From NCBI RefSeq assembly GCF_900100705.1, contig NZ_FNCH01000008.1, positions 124,001 to 188,000 of the forward strand: a stretch of DNA of 64,000 nucleotides, written 5' to 3'. Of the stretch, positions 41,703 through 50,992 are shown piece by piece (the first letter of the stretch is position 1; each line of letters starts with the position of its first letter). The notes under the pieces were generated by a model that saw nothing but the letters and a program-made list of their open reading frames with translations, did not search any database and was not told the DNA's origin. The DNA is from Pedobacter terrae. GTDB taxonomy: Bacteria; Bacteroidota; Bacteroidia; Sphingobacteriales; Sphingobacteriaceae. The position numbers were made by a program, and so were the translations under genes.

Positions 41703-42338
41703 TTAATCTACATCTTCAAAAACATCATCCAATGCCAGTTCAAAATCTAGTAATACAGTTGACGTAATCTTTTCGCTTAGGGTAAATATTTTAGAGGGCT
41801 GAAATTTACCCATTTCATCCAGGGTATAAATCAAAATACTTTTATCACCCTGGCTCACTACCCAGTACTCCTTAACGCCAAATTCTTCATAAACACGATA
41901 TTTATGAAGTAATTCAGTTTTAGTATTTCCTGGCGATAAAACCTCAACAACTATATCAGGCGCACCTATACAGCCACGGGCATCAATTTTATTGCTATCG
42001 CAGATTACGCAAATATCTGGCTGTAAAACAGTAAATATTTCTTTATCATCATTACTTCCTTTTAGAAAACGCACGTCAAATGGAGAGATAAAAACCTTAC
42101 AAGGATGTTTTTCAAGAAAATTACCTAATCTGCGGTAAATTTTACCCGAAATCAATTGATGAAAACTTGATGGCGCAGGACTCATCTTAAAGATTTTACC
42201 TTTAATCAGTTCTACCCTTTCAGGAAAAAGCCAGTTTAAATAGCTGGAATAGCTGTAAGTTAATGATGCATCAAGTTCATTGAACTGCTTAACAGGCTCA
42301 TCATCGTTTAAAACAGGATATGGAACAGGTTCAGACAC
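41703..42338 (-). CDS. Uma2 family protein (DUF820), copy 1
   Basis: 211 residues, single Uma2 domain of the PD-(D/E)XK superfamily. Core: LQPDICVICDSNKIDARGCIGAPDIVVEVLSPGNTK-type run; the acidic and lysine set appears as Asp in APDIVVEVLS and Glu of VEVLS, followed by YEEFGVKEYWVV. Very similar to the gene at 42385, with most changes in residues 60-100. Uma2 proteins are common, often multiplied, and of uncertain biological role; nuclease activity is presumed. A good promoter lies just upstream within the neighbour's end. Confidence 0.88.
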   Translation of the reverse strand: MSEPVPYPVLNDDEPVKQFNELDASLTYSYSSYLNWLFPERVELIKGKIFKMSPAPSSFHQLISGKIYRRLGNFLEKHPCKVFISPFDVRFLKGSNDDKEIFTVLQPDICVICDSNKIDARGCIGAPDIVVEVLSPGNTKTELLHKYRVYEEFGVKEYWVVSQGDKSILIYTLDEMGKFQPSKIFTLSEKITSTVLLDFELALDDVFEDVD

Positions 42339-42367
42339 AATTCAAGTCACTAAAAAAAGTAGTAGTA

Positions 42368-42399
42368 CAAAAATATTGATGAATTTATAAATCTTCAAA
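42368..42399 (-). promoter_or_regulatory. Promoter of Uma2 copy 1
   Basis: On the minus strand TTTG (42399-42396), 20-bp spacer, then TATTTTTG (42375-42368): exact consensus. The -33 part lies in the last codons of the upstream Uma2 gene. The leader to the ATG at 42338 is about 23 bases. Confidence 0.65.
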
Positions 42400-43017
42400 A
42401 ACATCATCTAATGCCAGTTCAAAACCCGGCAATACAGTTGACGTAATTTTTTCGCTTAGGGTAAATATTTTCGAGGGCTGAAATTTACCCATTTCATCCA
42501 GGGTATAAATCAAAATACTTTTATCACTCTGGCTCACCACCCAGTACTCCTTAACGCCAAATTCTTCGTAAACGCGATATTTATGAAGTAATTCAGTTTT
42601 AGTATTTCCTGGCGATAAAACCTCGACAACCAAATCAGGCGCACCAATACAGCCACGGGCATCAATTTTATTTCTATCACAAATCACACAAATGTCTGGC
42701 TGTAAAACGGTAAATACAGCTTTATCATTATGACTTTCCTTTGGAAAACGAACATCAAATGGCGAGATGTAAACTTTACAAGATTGCTTTTTTAAAAAAT
42801 TTCCCAGCCTGAGAAATATGTTACCAACAATTTCCTGATGAACGCTAGATGGTGCAGGACTCATCTTAAAGATTTTACCTTTAATCAGTTCTACCCTTTC
42901 AGGAAAAAGCCAGTTTAAATAGCTGGCATAGCTGTAAGTTAGTGATGCATCAAGTTCATTGAACTGCTTAACAGGCTCATCATCGTTTAAAACAGGATAT
43001 GGAACAGGTTCAGACAT
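42385..43017 (-). CDS. Uma2 family protein (DUF820), copy 2
   Basis: 210 residues from the start at 43017 (MSEPVPYPVLNDDEP), matching copy 1; an ATG two codons before lies within a TAnnTTTG-like box (43021-43028). Same fold marks as copy 1, LQPDICVICD and GAPDLVVEVLSPGN. The offset between the two starts is 679 bp, so this is a tandem gene duplication. Each copy kept its own promoter. Sequence conservation is high at both ends and lower in the middle. Confidence 0.88.
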   Translation of the reverse strand: MSEPVPYPVLNDDEPVKQFNELDASLTYSYASYLNWLFPERVELIKGKIFKMSPAPSSVHQEIVGNIFLRLGNFLKKQSCKVYISPFDVRFPKESHNDKAVFTVLQPDICVICDRNKIDARGCIGAPDLVVEVLSPGNTKTELLHKYRVYEEFGVKEYWVVSQSDKSILIYTLDEMGKFQPSKIFTLSEKITSTVLPGFELALDDVFEDL

Positions 43018-43158
43018 AACCAAATATACTAATTTTTATAGCAATCCGACTTTCTATTTTTCAACACTTGTTACTTACCATTAAGAGATTAAGGACATAA
43101 AGTTTTAGGCAATTCCTTAACTATCTCAATTTTCTTAATGGTAAAAAGTATAAATGTA

Positions 43159-45147
43159 TTAAAACTTAATCTTTTGAATTCTCACCGCATTTAAAATCGC
43201 CAAAAGTGCAACACCAACATCGGCAAAAACAGCCTCCCACATGGTGGCTATTCCTCCCGCACCTAAAATTAAAACAATTGCTTTTACCGCAAATGCCAAT
43301 ACGATATTTTGGATCACAACATTTTTGGTGGCCTTGCCTATTTTAACTGCAGTTGCAATTTTAGAAGGCTGATCGGTTTGAATCACTACATCTGCTGTTT
43401 CAATAGCAGCATCGCTACCCATTGCGCCCATAGCTATACCAATATCGCTGATCGCCAATACAGGTGTATCGTTAATTCCATCGCCAACAAAAGCCACAAC
43501 CCTGCTTTTGTCGCTTTTAATTTCTTCGAGTTTCGCTACTTTACCTTCGGGCAATAAATCACCAAAATAAGTGTCGATTCCTAAATTTGAGGCTACTTTT
43601 TTAACGATTGAGGTTTTATCACCACTTAACATCACCACCTGTTTTATTCCGTTTTCGTGAAGTTGTTTGATGGCTTCAGCGGCATCTTCTTTTATTTCGT
43701 CTGCAATTAGAACATAACCAACATATTTCTGGTCGATAGCAACCACAACGATACTTTCTTCAATTGATGCAATTTCGGGATCAAAATTTATATTAAATTT
43801 CTCCAAAAGTTTAACATTACCCGCTAAAACCTCCCTACCATTAACCATGCCCTTTAAACCCATCCCGGCAATTTCCTCCATGTTTTCGGCGTGATGAATT
43901 TCTTTCTGGCCTGCATAGGCTACAATAGCCTTAGCAATGGGATGGGTAGATTTGGCTTCTACAGCTGTCAATAAGTTTAAAAAATCTGTTTCATCTATCT
44001 TACTTTCTACTTTCTGAACATTAAAAACACCTTTTGTTAAGGTTCCTGTTTTATCCATGACAACAGTGTTGAGCCTAGTAATTAAATCAAGAAAATTAGA
44101 GCCTTTAAAAAGAATGCCATTTGATGATGCCGCACCAATTCCCCCGAAATAACCCAACGGGATTGAAATGACCAAAGCACACGGGCAGGATATAACCAGG
44201 AAAACCAACGAACGATACAACCAGGTCTGGAAGTGATATTCGCTTCCTAAAACCAAAATTGGAATAGTAATCAGCCCAAGGGCCAAAAAGAAAACAATCG
44301 GCGTATATATTTTTGCAAACTTGCGGATAAAAAGTTCTGTTTTAGCTTTACGTGTAGTGGCATTTTGAACCATTTCTAGTATGCGCGACAATGCACTATC
44401 GGCAAAGGCTTTGGTAACTTTAACTTCGACTACTTTATCCAAATTAAGCATCCCGGCCAAAATTGGCTCACCCTTATTAATCGTGCGCGGTTTGCTTTCG
44501 CCGGTTAAAGCAGCAGTGTTAAAACTGCTTTTATCACTGATCAATTCTCCATCTAAAGGGATCTTCTCCCCGGCCTTTACCTGTATCGTTTCGCCAATTT
44601 CTACCTGTTCAGGATTAATATCTTCATATTTTCCGTTGCGAAATACATGAGCCACTTCTGCCCGAACATCAAGCAATGCCTTAATATTTCTTTTAGCACG
44701 GTTTACAGCAGCCATCTGAAATAACTCACCAATAGTGTAGAAAAGCATAACCGTTACCCCTTCCGGATACTCGCCAATAGCAAAAGCGCCAATGGTAGCG
44801 ATAGACATTAGAGAGAATTCGGTAAAGAAATCTTTGGCCTTAAATGTTTCCCAAACCTCGCGTAAAACCGGAATACCAACCGGTAAATAAGCCACGATAT
44901 ACCAATAAGGGCGAATGACGTGAAATGCCGGAACCTTAAAAACATTATCGAAGGCAATTCCAATCAAGAGCATAACCAATGTTATAATGGCTGGCAAATA
45001 AGTTTTAAAGGCTGATGGATCTCCTCCATGATCATGATCATGTCCGTCGCCTTCTTCATGCGCGTGATCATGGTGATGGGTATGTTTTGGTCCGGAATGT
45101 ACTTTACTGCTGCAACAGCTATCTTCTTTATCGTGTGAATGGCTCAT
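43159..45147 (-). CDS. Zn2+/Cd2+-type heavy metal P-type ATPase
   Basis: 662 residues, inner membrane. The N-terminus has two cysteines (DSCCSS) and a long histidine-aspartate run typical of zinc-binding tails; no complete HMA domain is present. The metal site is ISCPCALV (Cys321, Cys323), the phosphorylated aspartate is Asp365 in MDKTGTLT, and the hinge is AFVGDGINDTPVL. The last helices have the class IB-2 marks NIVLAFAVK and ADVGVALL, which indicates export of Zn2+, Cd2+ or Pb2+, not copper. No metal-responsive regulator gene is adjacent. Confidence 0.93.
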   Translation of the reverse strand: MSHSHDKEDSCCSSKVHSGPKHTHHHDHAHEEGDGHDHDHGGDPSAFKTYLPAIITLVMLLIGIAFDNVFKVPAFHVIRPYWYIVAYLPVGIPVLREVWETFKAKDFFTEFSLMSIATIGAFAIGEYPEGVTVMLFYTIGELFQMAAVNRAKRNIKALLDVRAEVAHVFRNGKYEDINPEQVEIGETIQVKAGEKIPLDGELISDKSSFNTAALTGESKPRTINKGEPILAGMLNLDKVVEVKVTKAFADSALSRILEMVQNATTRKAKTELFIRKFAKIYTPIVFFLALGLITIPILVLGSEYHFQTWLYRSLVFLVISCPCALVISIPLGYFGGIGAASSNGILFKGSNFLDLITRLNTVVMDKTGTLTKGVFNVQKVESKIDETDFLNLLTAVEAKSTHPIAKAIVAYAGQKEIHHAENMEEIAGMGLKGMVNGREVLAGNVKLLEKFNINFDPEIASIEESIVVVAIDQKYVGYVLIADEIKEDAAEAIKQLHENGIKQVVMLSGDKTSIVKKVASNLGIDTYFGDLLPEGKVAKLEEIKSDKSRVVAFVGDGINDTPVLAISDIGIAMGAMGSDAAIETADVVIQTDQPSKIATAVKIGKATKNVVIQNIVLAFAVKAIVLILGAGGIATMWEAVFADVGVALLAILNAVRIQKIKF

Positions 45148-45507
45148 TTATACAATATTCTAGGACATCATTTGCTTAACATCTCCAATACTTCAAAGTT
45201 TTTGAAAAACTACGAGATTGGATAAGCACTTCAAATTTATGGAAAATAATATGCTTTATTCCGAATCATTCTTGATAGCAATAATTTTTACAAGTGCACA
45301 ATAAATTTTGTTAAAAAATGTTAATAGTGGTATAAAAGATTTAAAATCATGAAATCTATCAAAATTCCTTTTTCAGCATCTAACTTGATCAGGCGGCTTG
45401 GCTTAGCAAAAATCTACTACTGGTTTAACAAGTAATATTCTTAATATATAACACCAGTATTAATTAGTATTTCATAAATTTCGCATCATTATTAACTTAT
45501 TAAGCGA
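45148..45507. other. Gap upstream of the M13 peptidase
   Basis: AT-rich, no repeat family member. It contains a 28-codon frame (45349-45435, listed) and a TAAATTTC box near 45476, one base off the -7 consensus, before the peptidase gene. Confidence 0.5.
45349..45435 (+). CDS. Possible small peptide (28 residues)
   Basis: ATG at 45349 to TAA at 45433-45435: MKSIKIPFSASNLIRRLGLA then KIYYWFNK. It is amphipathic and basic and is preceded by purine-rich AAAAGATTTAAAATC. Nothing else supports it; it may be a chance frame. Confidence 0.2.
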   Translation: MKSIKIPFSASNLIRRLGLAKIYYWFNK

Positions 45508-47541
45508 ATGAAATACCAAAATTTGAAAAGATGTTTTGCGGCGCTGGGTATAGTCGCTGCTGGCTTTTCTGCAAATGCACAAACAAAAAAATTTATCGAC
45601 CCTGCCAACATGGATTTATCCGTTAAGCCAGGCGACGATTTCTACACCTACGCAAGTGGCACATGGATAAAAAATAATCCGGTTCCTGCTAAAGAAACCC
45701 GCTGGGGTTCATTTAACGAACTTCGCGATTTCAACATCAATGCCGTTAAATCTTTAGTGGAAGACGCAGCTGCCGATAAATCTGCATCTTCAGGGTCGGT
45801 TAAGCGTAGGGTTGGCGATTTTTATTCAGCCGCCATGGATAGCGCAACCATCGAAAAATTGGGTTATACACCAATAAAAGCTGATTTAGCAAAAATTAAG
45901 CAAATCAAAAACGTTCAGGATGTACTTGATCAGGTAGCTTACATGCGCACCAACGGTTTGGGTGGCGGAATGTTCGGTTTGGGCGTTGGCCAGGACCGTA
46001 AGAATGTAAACAAATACATGGTAAATATTAGTCAGGGTGGAACGACACTTCCCGACCGTGATTATTACCTGAAAGATGATGCGCGAAGCGTGAAGATCCG
46101 CGATGCTTACAACACCTACATGGTTACTTTATTTACCTTAACAGGAAGTACAGCTGAAGAAGCCAGGCAAAAAGCAGCAACCGTTTATAAAATTGAAAAG
46201 CAATTTGCTGAAGCGCAGATGAGCCGTTTGGAAATGCGCGATCCTTACGCTACTTATAACAAGCTTACCGTTGCCGAACTGAACCAAAAAACACCAGACA
46301 TTAACTGGGCAACCTATTTACCTAAATTCAAAATCAAAAATCAAGATACCGTTCTGGTTTCATCGCCTAAGTTTATGGCAAGCCTGGATGGAATGTTGAA
46401 ATCAGTTCCGGTTGAAGACTGGAAAACCTATTTGGAATGGAACATTTTAAAAGGTTCTGCTTCTAGTTTAAGTTCTCCGTTTGTAAAAGCGAGTTTTGCT
46501 TTCACACAGGCGCAAACCGGGCAGAAAGTACAAACACCGCGTTGGCAACGCATGTCATCTTTAACAGATGGCACCATTGGCGAACTATTAGGTCAGCTTT
46601 ATGTGGCCAAATACTTTAAGCCGGAAGCTAAAGAACGGATGAACCAGATGATCGTGAACCTGCGTAAAGCATTCGAGATCAGGATTAATGGTTTGGAGTG
46701 GATGAGTCCTGAAACCAAACAAAAGGCCTTGGCTAAGTTAAATGCATTTACGCCAAAAGTAGGTTATCCTGAAAAGTGGAAAAACTACGATGGTTTAGTG
46801 ATTAATAAGGATACTTATTTCCAAAATTTACGAAATGCAAGTATTTGGGGGTATAATGAGATGGTTACTCAGTTAGGCAAACCAGTTGATCGTAAACGCT
46901 TTGGAATGACTCCTCCAACGGTTAATGCTTACTATAGCCCAACCTTAAATGAAATTGTTTTCCCTGCTGGTATTTTACAGTTTCCTTTCTTCGACCCAAA
47001 TGCTGATGATGCCGTTAATTATGGTGGAATAGGCGCGGTAATCGGTCACGAAATGAGCCATGGTTTTGATGACAGCGGAAGTCAATATGATGCAGCCGGT
47101 AACCTAAAAAACTGGTGGACCGCTGAAGACAAGGCTAAATTTGATGCCAAAACCAAAGCTTTGGGTGAGCAGTTTGATGCTTACACCGTTTTAGATACCG
47201 TTCATGTGATTGGTAAATTAACCATGGGTGAAAACATTGGTGATTTAGGCGGTTTAAATGCGGCTTACACGGCTTTCAAAATGACCAAACAAGGGCAAAG
47301 CAAGGAGAAAATTGATGGTTTTACACCAGATCAGCGTTTCTTCCTGGCTTGGGCACAGGTATGGAGAGGTAATATTTTGCCTGAAAGTGCTGCTCAGTTA
47401 ATTAAAACAGATCCACATTCTCCGGGTCCGTTCCGTACCATTGGTGCTCCCGTAAATATGGATGCCTGGTATGAAGCGTTTGATGTTAAACCTGGAGATA
47501 AGCTATATAAAAAACCAGAAGACAGGATTAGGATGTGGTAA
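45508..47541 (+). CDS. M13 family zinc metallopeptidase (PepO/neprilysin type)
   Basis: 677 residues with a signal peptide (CFAALGIVAAGFSANAQ). Zinc site: GHEMSHGFDD (His514, catalytic Glu515, His518), with third ligand Glu575 and Asp579 in GENIGDLGGL. N-terminal marks of peptidase M13_N: DLSVKPGDDFYTYASGTW and LPDRDYYLKDD. The substrate-binding NAYYSPTLNEIVFPAGILQ and the C-terminal motif (KTDPHSPGPFRTIGAPVN) are intact. It cuts peptides in the periplasm or outside. A strong terminator follows. Confidence 0.95.
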   Translation: MKYQNLKRCFAALGIVAAGFSANAQTKKFIDPANMDLSVKPGDDFYTYASGTWIKNNPVPAKETRWGSFNELRDFNINAVKSLVEDAAADKSASSGSVKRRVGDFYSAAMDSATIEKLGYTPIKADLAKIKQIKNVQDVLDQVAYMRTNGLGGGMFGLGVGQDRKNVNKYMVNISQGGTTLPDRDYYLKDDARSVKIRDAYNTYMVTLFTLTGSTAEEARQKAATVYKIEKQFAEAQMSRLEMRDPYATYNKLTVAELNQKTPDINWATYLPKFKIKNQDTVLVSSPKFMASLDGMLKSVPVEDWKTYLEWNILKGSASSLSSPFVKASFAFTQAQTGQKVQTPRWQRMSSLTDGTIGELLGQLYVAKYFKPEAKERMNQMIVNLRKAFEIRINGLEWMSPETKQKALAKLNAFTPKVGYPEKWKNYDGLVINKDTYFQNLRNASIWGYNEMVTQLGKPVDRKRFGMTPPTVNAYYSPTLNEIVFPAGILQFPFFDPNADDAVNYGGIGAVIGHEMSHGFDDSGSQYDAAGNLKNWWTAEDKAKFDAKTKALGEQFDAYTVLDTVHVIGKLTMGENIGDLGGLNAAYTAFKMTKQGQSKEKIDGFTPDQRFFLAWAQVWRGNILPESAAQLIKTDPHSPGPFRTIGAPVNMDAWYEAFDVKPGDKLYKKPEDRIRMW

Positions 47542-47638
47542 TTTTGAGGTAGAGGGTTAAAAAGGTGGAGGGTGTAAGGCCTTGGTTTTCTTCCGCCCAA
47601 CGATAAAGTTTAATTATTATATCACCATCAATATTGTG

Positions 47639-47671
47639 AGCGTTCCGATATTTTCGGGACGCTTTTTTTTA
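47639..47671 (+). terminator. Terminator of the M13 peptidase gene
   Basis: AGCGTTCCGA (47639-47648) pairs with TCGGGACGCT (47654-47663) with one wobble, followed by eight T. Confidence 0.85.
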
Positions 47672-47706
47672 GCTATGTATCGGCTTTTACCAACTCCATC
47701 CCTGAC

Positions 47707-47730
47707 CTGGTTCGTGTCGCCACAAACCAG
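47707..47730. repeat. Palindromic hairpin, family D copy 2
   Basis: Arms CTGGTTCGTG and CACAAACCAG around TCGC; like the hairpin at 7838. A second small palindrome, GTCAGATG / CGTCTGAC, follows at 47743-47762. Confidence 0.65.
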
Positions 47731-47878
47731 ATTTAGGTAACCGTCAGATGTTTCCGTCTGACCCTACAGATCAATTCGACCTGCCCGGTTTCATCTCATC
47801 ACAAACAAAAGCAATTGGTATTGATGATTTTCCTCGTGTAGAATGATAACATCCAACACCACTGTCATTCCAGGTGCC

Positions 47879-47901
47879 GTGGTTCGTGTCGCCACGAATC
47901 A
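47879..47901. repeat. Palindromic hairpin, family D copy 3
   Basis: TGGTTCGTG and CACGAATCA around TCGC. With copy 2 it forms the only recognisable content of the gap 47672-47973. Confidence 0.6.
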
Positions 47902-47973
47902 ATAATTTAATTCAATGCTTTATCTAAATCAAAAATTAATCCTGCTCATTTCAGCAATTCTTAATTATCATCC

Positions 47974-47981
47974 TATCTTTG
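47974..47981 (+). promoter_or_regulatory. -7 box before the DUF2625 gene
   Basis: TATCTTTG matches TAnnTTTG, 22 bp before the ATG at 48004. The -33 region has only TTTC at the right distance. Confidence 0.4.
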
Positions 47982-48003
47982 AAAAAACATAAGTACTTTA
48001 TCC

Positions 48004-48804
48004 ATGAAAAGCACAATTTCCTACCTCTTTATCTTTGCCTTATCCTTATTTTCTCTCACAGGTTCTGCTCAGGAAAATAATTTGATCAGTCTTGAGAAAT
48101 TAATCAATAAAACAGATCCTGCATGGCCGTTGGTGAAAAAATGGATTGATTCGGCAAAAAACAAGGTGGAAATACTACCCGTTGATTCTGCAAAGGCAAA
48201 AGAGGTTTTATATCACTCACAAATGACGACCTATGCCACACTTGGTTCGGTAATTTACAATACCGGAGGCATTATGGTCGATAACGGCTGGATTAGAATT
48301 TTAGGTTCTGGCAGCGAAAGATTAAGCAGAGATGTAGCCGATTGGAATAAAGGAAAAACCTTAAAAGAATATGGAGATAACATGCCCTATCTTTTAATTG
48401 CAGATGATGCTGTAGGTGGTTTTTTTGCCATTAATTACGGTGGTTTGGGCAAAGACATCAAAAACGTGTATTACCTTGAACCAAACACGCTTACCTGGCA
48501 ACCGCTTGGCGCTGGCTATGGCGAATTCCTTGTGTTCTGTTTTGACAGTGATCTGTCTAAATTTTATAAAGGACTACGTTGGAACAGCTGGGACCAGTTT
48601 ATTGCCAATTTGGATGGCACCAAAACCTATAGTTTCCGCCCTTATTTATGGGAAGAAGGAACAGACATTAATAAATGTACGCGAAAACTGGTTGGAATTG
48701 AAGAAATGTACCGCTTTAATATCATGAAGTCGAAAGAGCTTAATGCTGACAAAGGCATCAAAAAAGACGAAACTAAAAAAGAGGAAACTAAAAACGAGCA
48801 ATAA
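48004..48804 (+). CDS. DUF2625 family exported protein
   Basis: 266 residues with a signal peptide (YLFIFALSLFSLTGSAQ). The DUF2625 signature runs through ATLGSVIYNTGGIMVDNGWIRILGSGS, GFFAINYGGLG, VYYLEPNTLTWQPLGAGYGEF and RPYLWEEG. The function of the family is not established; members resemble SMI1/KNR4-like folds in strand pattern. The last 18 residues are a lysine-glutamate tail. It is a single gene with its own promoter. Confidence 0.85.
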   Translation: MKSTISYLFIFALSLFSLTGSAQENNLISLEKLINKTDPAWPLVKKWIDSAKNKVEILPVDSAKAKEVLYHSQMTTYATLGSVIYNTGGIMVDNGWIRILGSGSERLSRDVADWNKGKTLKEYGDNMPYLLIADDAVGGFFAINYGGLGKDIKNVYYLEPNTLTWQPLGAGYGEFLVFCFDSDLSKFYKGLRWNSWDQFIANLDGTKTYSFRPYLWEEGTDINKCTRKLVGIEEMYRFNIMKSKELNADKGIKKDETKKEETKNEQ

Positions 48805-49461
48805 ATCGCTGTTTACAAAACAATTCGATGTCTGATACACTAGCTACCATCACTTAGATCAAAAATACCAGGCTTTTGTTTTGGAATTGAGAGCCTGTTT
48901 AAAAATTAAATAAATTTATTTCGTATGTTAGTCTGAGGGATGATTTATTTAATAAAAATCAATATTACTGAGGTATAATTGATTTCTTTTGCCAAACACC
49001 ACGGTCTTGCCTCGGCTCGCCGCCGCCGAAGGGCTCTTTCTTTTTGGCATCAAAAAGAATCAAAACCGAGGCATTGCCGAGCTCATTAATACAAATGAAA
49101 CAAGGGAAAACCGTTAATAAAATGCCGGCTGAAAATTTATTCATTTGTTTATATAGCTTTTAGCGGTATTCATGAGGGCTACGCCGTTTTCTTTTGAAGC
49201 CAGTTGTACGGCCAGAATAGTGCAGCCCGAAAAATTTGTTAGGCCGGATTTAAGTAGAACGGGGATACCCTGCTATGGCCTAGCTGGATGGAAATGCGAA
49301 AGTAATTAAAATCCTGATTAATAATAATTTATAAATAACGTCATTGATAGCGCAGGCGAAAACCATTTCAACGTATTAATAAAGCAATCGACTAAGCCCA
49401 ATGTGACAGCAAAAGGCCATTTATATTTGTTGTAAAAATTTAAACAGGCTCTGAGTAAAAT
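48805..49461. other. Gap containing an inverted family F element
   Basis: The repeat covers 48979-49154. The following 300 bp (49155-49461) include GGGCTACGCCG and GTACGGCCAG words and no open frame of note; the GC content is above that of the surroundings, and it may be part of a larger decayed sequence. Confidence 0.5.
48979..49154 (-). repeat. 178-bp element (family F), copy 2, inverted
   Basis: Reverse complement of 2994-3171 with a few mismatches; landmark CGGCTCGCCGCCGCCG and GGCATTGCCGAGCTC. Both copies contain a long palindrome-like CCGAAGGGCTC region. Confidence 0.85.
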
Positions 49462-49800
49462 TTAAGTATACTTAGCCTGTGTTTTCTTCGGTAATTTAGC
49501 TAAAACCATCGCCCTGGAATCGGCAACCCTACTTTTTAGCTCTTTATCGTTCAACACCTCTAAATTCTCGATCTGGATCCATTGTCGCTTTGCCATATGA
49601 TAGGCCTGCTCAATGCCATCTCTGGCAGCGAGTTCGTCAAATTCATCCGGATTACATTTGATCGAAAAACGGTTACCCTCATCAATAGCAATAATGACAT
49701 AGATTTTCTCTTCTATCATAAAACACAGATGGTCCCATTTCATACCCTCAGTAGTACCGGGCAAACTCAAACAATATTCTCTGAACGATTCTATATCCAT
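49462..49800 (-). CDS. MmcQ/YjbR family DNA-binding protein
   Basis: 112 residues, a complete YjbR domain: MDIESFREYCLSLPGTTEGMKWDHLCFMIEEKIY-type opening (positions 1-34), RFSIKCNPDEFDELAARDG, and AYHMAKRQWIQIE followed by KELKSRVADSRAMVLAKLP. The fold is CyaY-like and members are called DNA-binding from structure, without a known pathway. Six copies of a 7-bp repeat lie directly before the start codon, in the expected 5' leader. Confidence 0.9.
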   Translation of the reverse strand: MDIESFREYCLSLPGTTEGMKWDHLCFMIEEKIYVIIAIDEGNRFSIKCNPDEFDELAARDGIEQAYHMAKRQWIQIENLEVLNDKELKSRVADSRAMVLAKLPKKTQAKYT

Positions 49801-49802
49801 AT

Positions 49803-49844
49803 TTTAGGGTTTAGGGTTTAGGGTTTAGGGTTTAGGGTTTAGGG
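49803..49844. repeat. Six tandem copies of TTTAGGG
   Basis: Six exact head-to-tail copies of the heptamer, ending 2 bp before the YjbR start codon (minus strand reads CCCTAAA). The rest of the gap to 50100 has only irregular AAAGTCGGAG words and the promoter at 50064. Confidence 0.97.
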
Positions 49845-50063
49845 TAAAACCAAAGCTAAGTACAAAAGATTAAAGGTTAAAGAAAAAAGTCAGAAGTTCG
49901 GAGTACGATGATTAAATAGCTTAAACTTGGATTTGTTAAATGACTGGGCTGGTAAATAAATTGGAAAGTCGGAGATCGATGATGAAGTTGGAAAGCCGAA
50001 AATCAGACCTAAAGATAAAACACACTAATTTATCCTGAAACCAAGAAATCCTATTATCCTGTT

Positions 50064-50071
50064 TATATTTG
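50064..50071 (+). promoter_or_regulatory. -7 promoter box of mnmD
   Basis: TATATTTG, exact TAnnTTTG, 29 bp before the ATG at 50101. No clear TTTG at -33. Confidence 0.45.
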
Positions 50072-50100
50072 CAACATTACCTTCAAAAATAAAATAATCC

Positions 50101-50775
50101 ATGCTCATGAATATTATTACGCCTACTGCAGATGGTTCTAATACGCTTTATAATGAAACCATAGGTGAACATTACCATAGCAAACATGGTGCGCTACAGG
50201 AAAGCAAACACGTATTTATTGATGCCGGATTAAAATTTGCCACTATTGATTTAAATGAGATTTCGGTTCTGGAAGTTGGTTTTGGCACCGGATTGAATTT
50301 TATTTTAAGTTTCGAATATTGTGCTGCAAATAATATTAAACTGAACTACACCAGTATTGAAGCTTTTCCGCTTACTATAGATACAATAAAGCAAACAGGT
50401 TATGCGGCCTATGTTGCTGAAGAGATATGGACTGGCTTTATCTCAAACTATCCAGCGGCATTAAAATCACCTCAAACATTACTTCCGCATTGCACGTTAG
50501 AAATTCCGCATACTACATTGGTCGAATACCGCAACGATAAGCAATTTGACCTGATTTATTACGATGCGTTTTCTGTACAGCACCAACCCGAAATGTGGAG
50601 TGATGAAATTATTGCACACACATGCAGCTTTTTAAAGCCTGGTGGTACTTTTGTTACCTATGCCATTACCGGCAAACTAAAAAGGGCTCTTAAAGCATGC
50701 GGATTTACCATAGAGAAACTACCTGGTGCCCCCGGAAAAAGAGAAATGTTGCGAGCGTTTAAAGTTGAAGGTTAA
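50101..50775 (+). CDS. mnmD: tRNA 5-methylaminomethyl-2-thiouridine methyltransferase, MnmD type
   Basis: 224 residues (start possibly two codons later, MNIITPTADG). The DUF752/Methyltransf_30 pattern is clear: TLYNETIGEHYHSKHGALQESKHVF, then the SAM site LEVGFGTGLNFIL, DLIYYDAFSVQHQPEMWSDE and GGTFVTYAITGKLKRALKACGF. Standalone MnmD completes the last methylation of mnm5s2U34 in tRNA, whereas the MnmC oxidase domain is absent here, as is normal outside proteobacteria. It is cytoplasmic and a single gene. Confidence 0.9.
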   Translation: MLMNIITPTADGSNTLYNETIGEHYHSKHGALQESKHVFIDAGLKFATIDLNEISVLEVGFGTGLNFILSFEYCAANNIKLNYTSIEAFPLTIDTIKQTGYAAYVAEEIWTGFISNYPAALKSPQTLLPHCTLEIPHTTLVEYRNDKQFDLIYYDAFSVQHQPEMWSDEIIAHTCSFLKPGGTFVTYAITGKLKRALKACGFTIEKLPGAPGKREMLRAFKVEG

Positions 50776-50992
50776 ATAGTCAGAGGTCGGATGTCCGAAA
50801 GTCCGAAGTAAAAATTCTGAGAAAAACAGCGTCATTTAAGTCTGGTTGGTGAAAAGTAGTCGCCAACGCTATGCGCGCTCCGCTAATCTATTGCTTCCTT
50901 TGCAGTTAAAATAGCCTCATTTTACACCACGCAGACTGGCGTCTAAAACCAGCGCCATCTAATTTTGTTAAAAAGGTATTAACATTCATATC

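Noticed and set aside
49803..49844. Eukaryotic contamination suggested by the telomere-like repeat
   Set aside because: Both flanks are bacterial genes in a continuous, ordinary arrangement.
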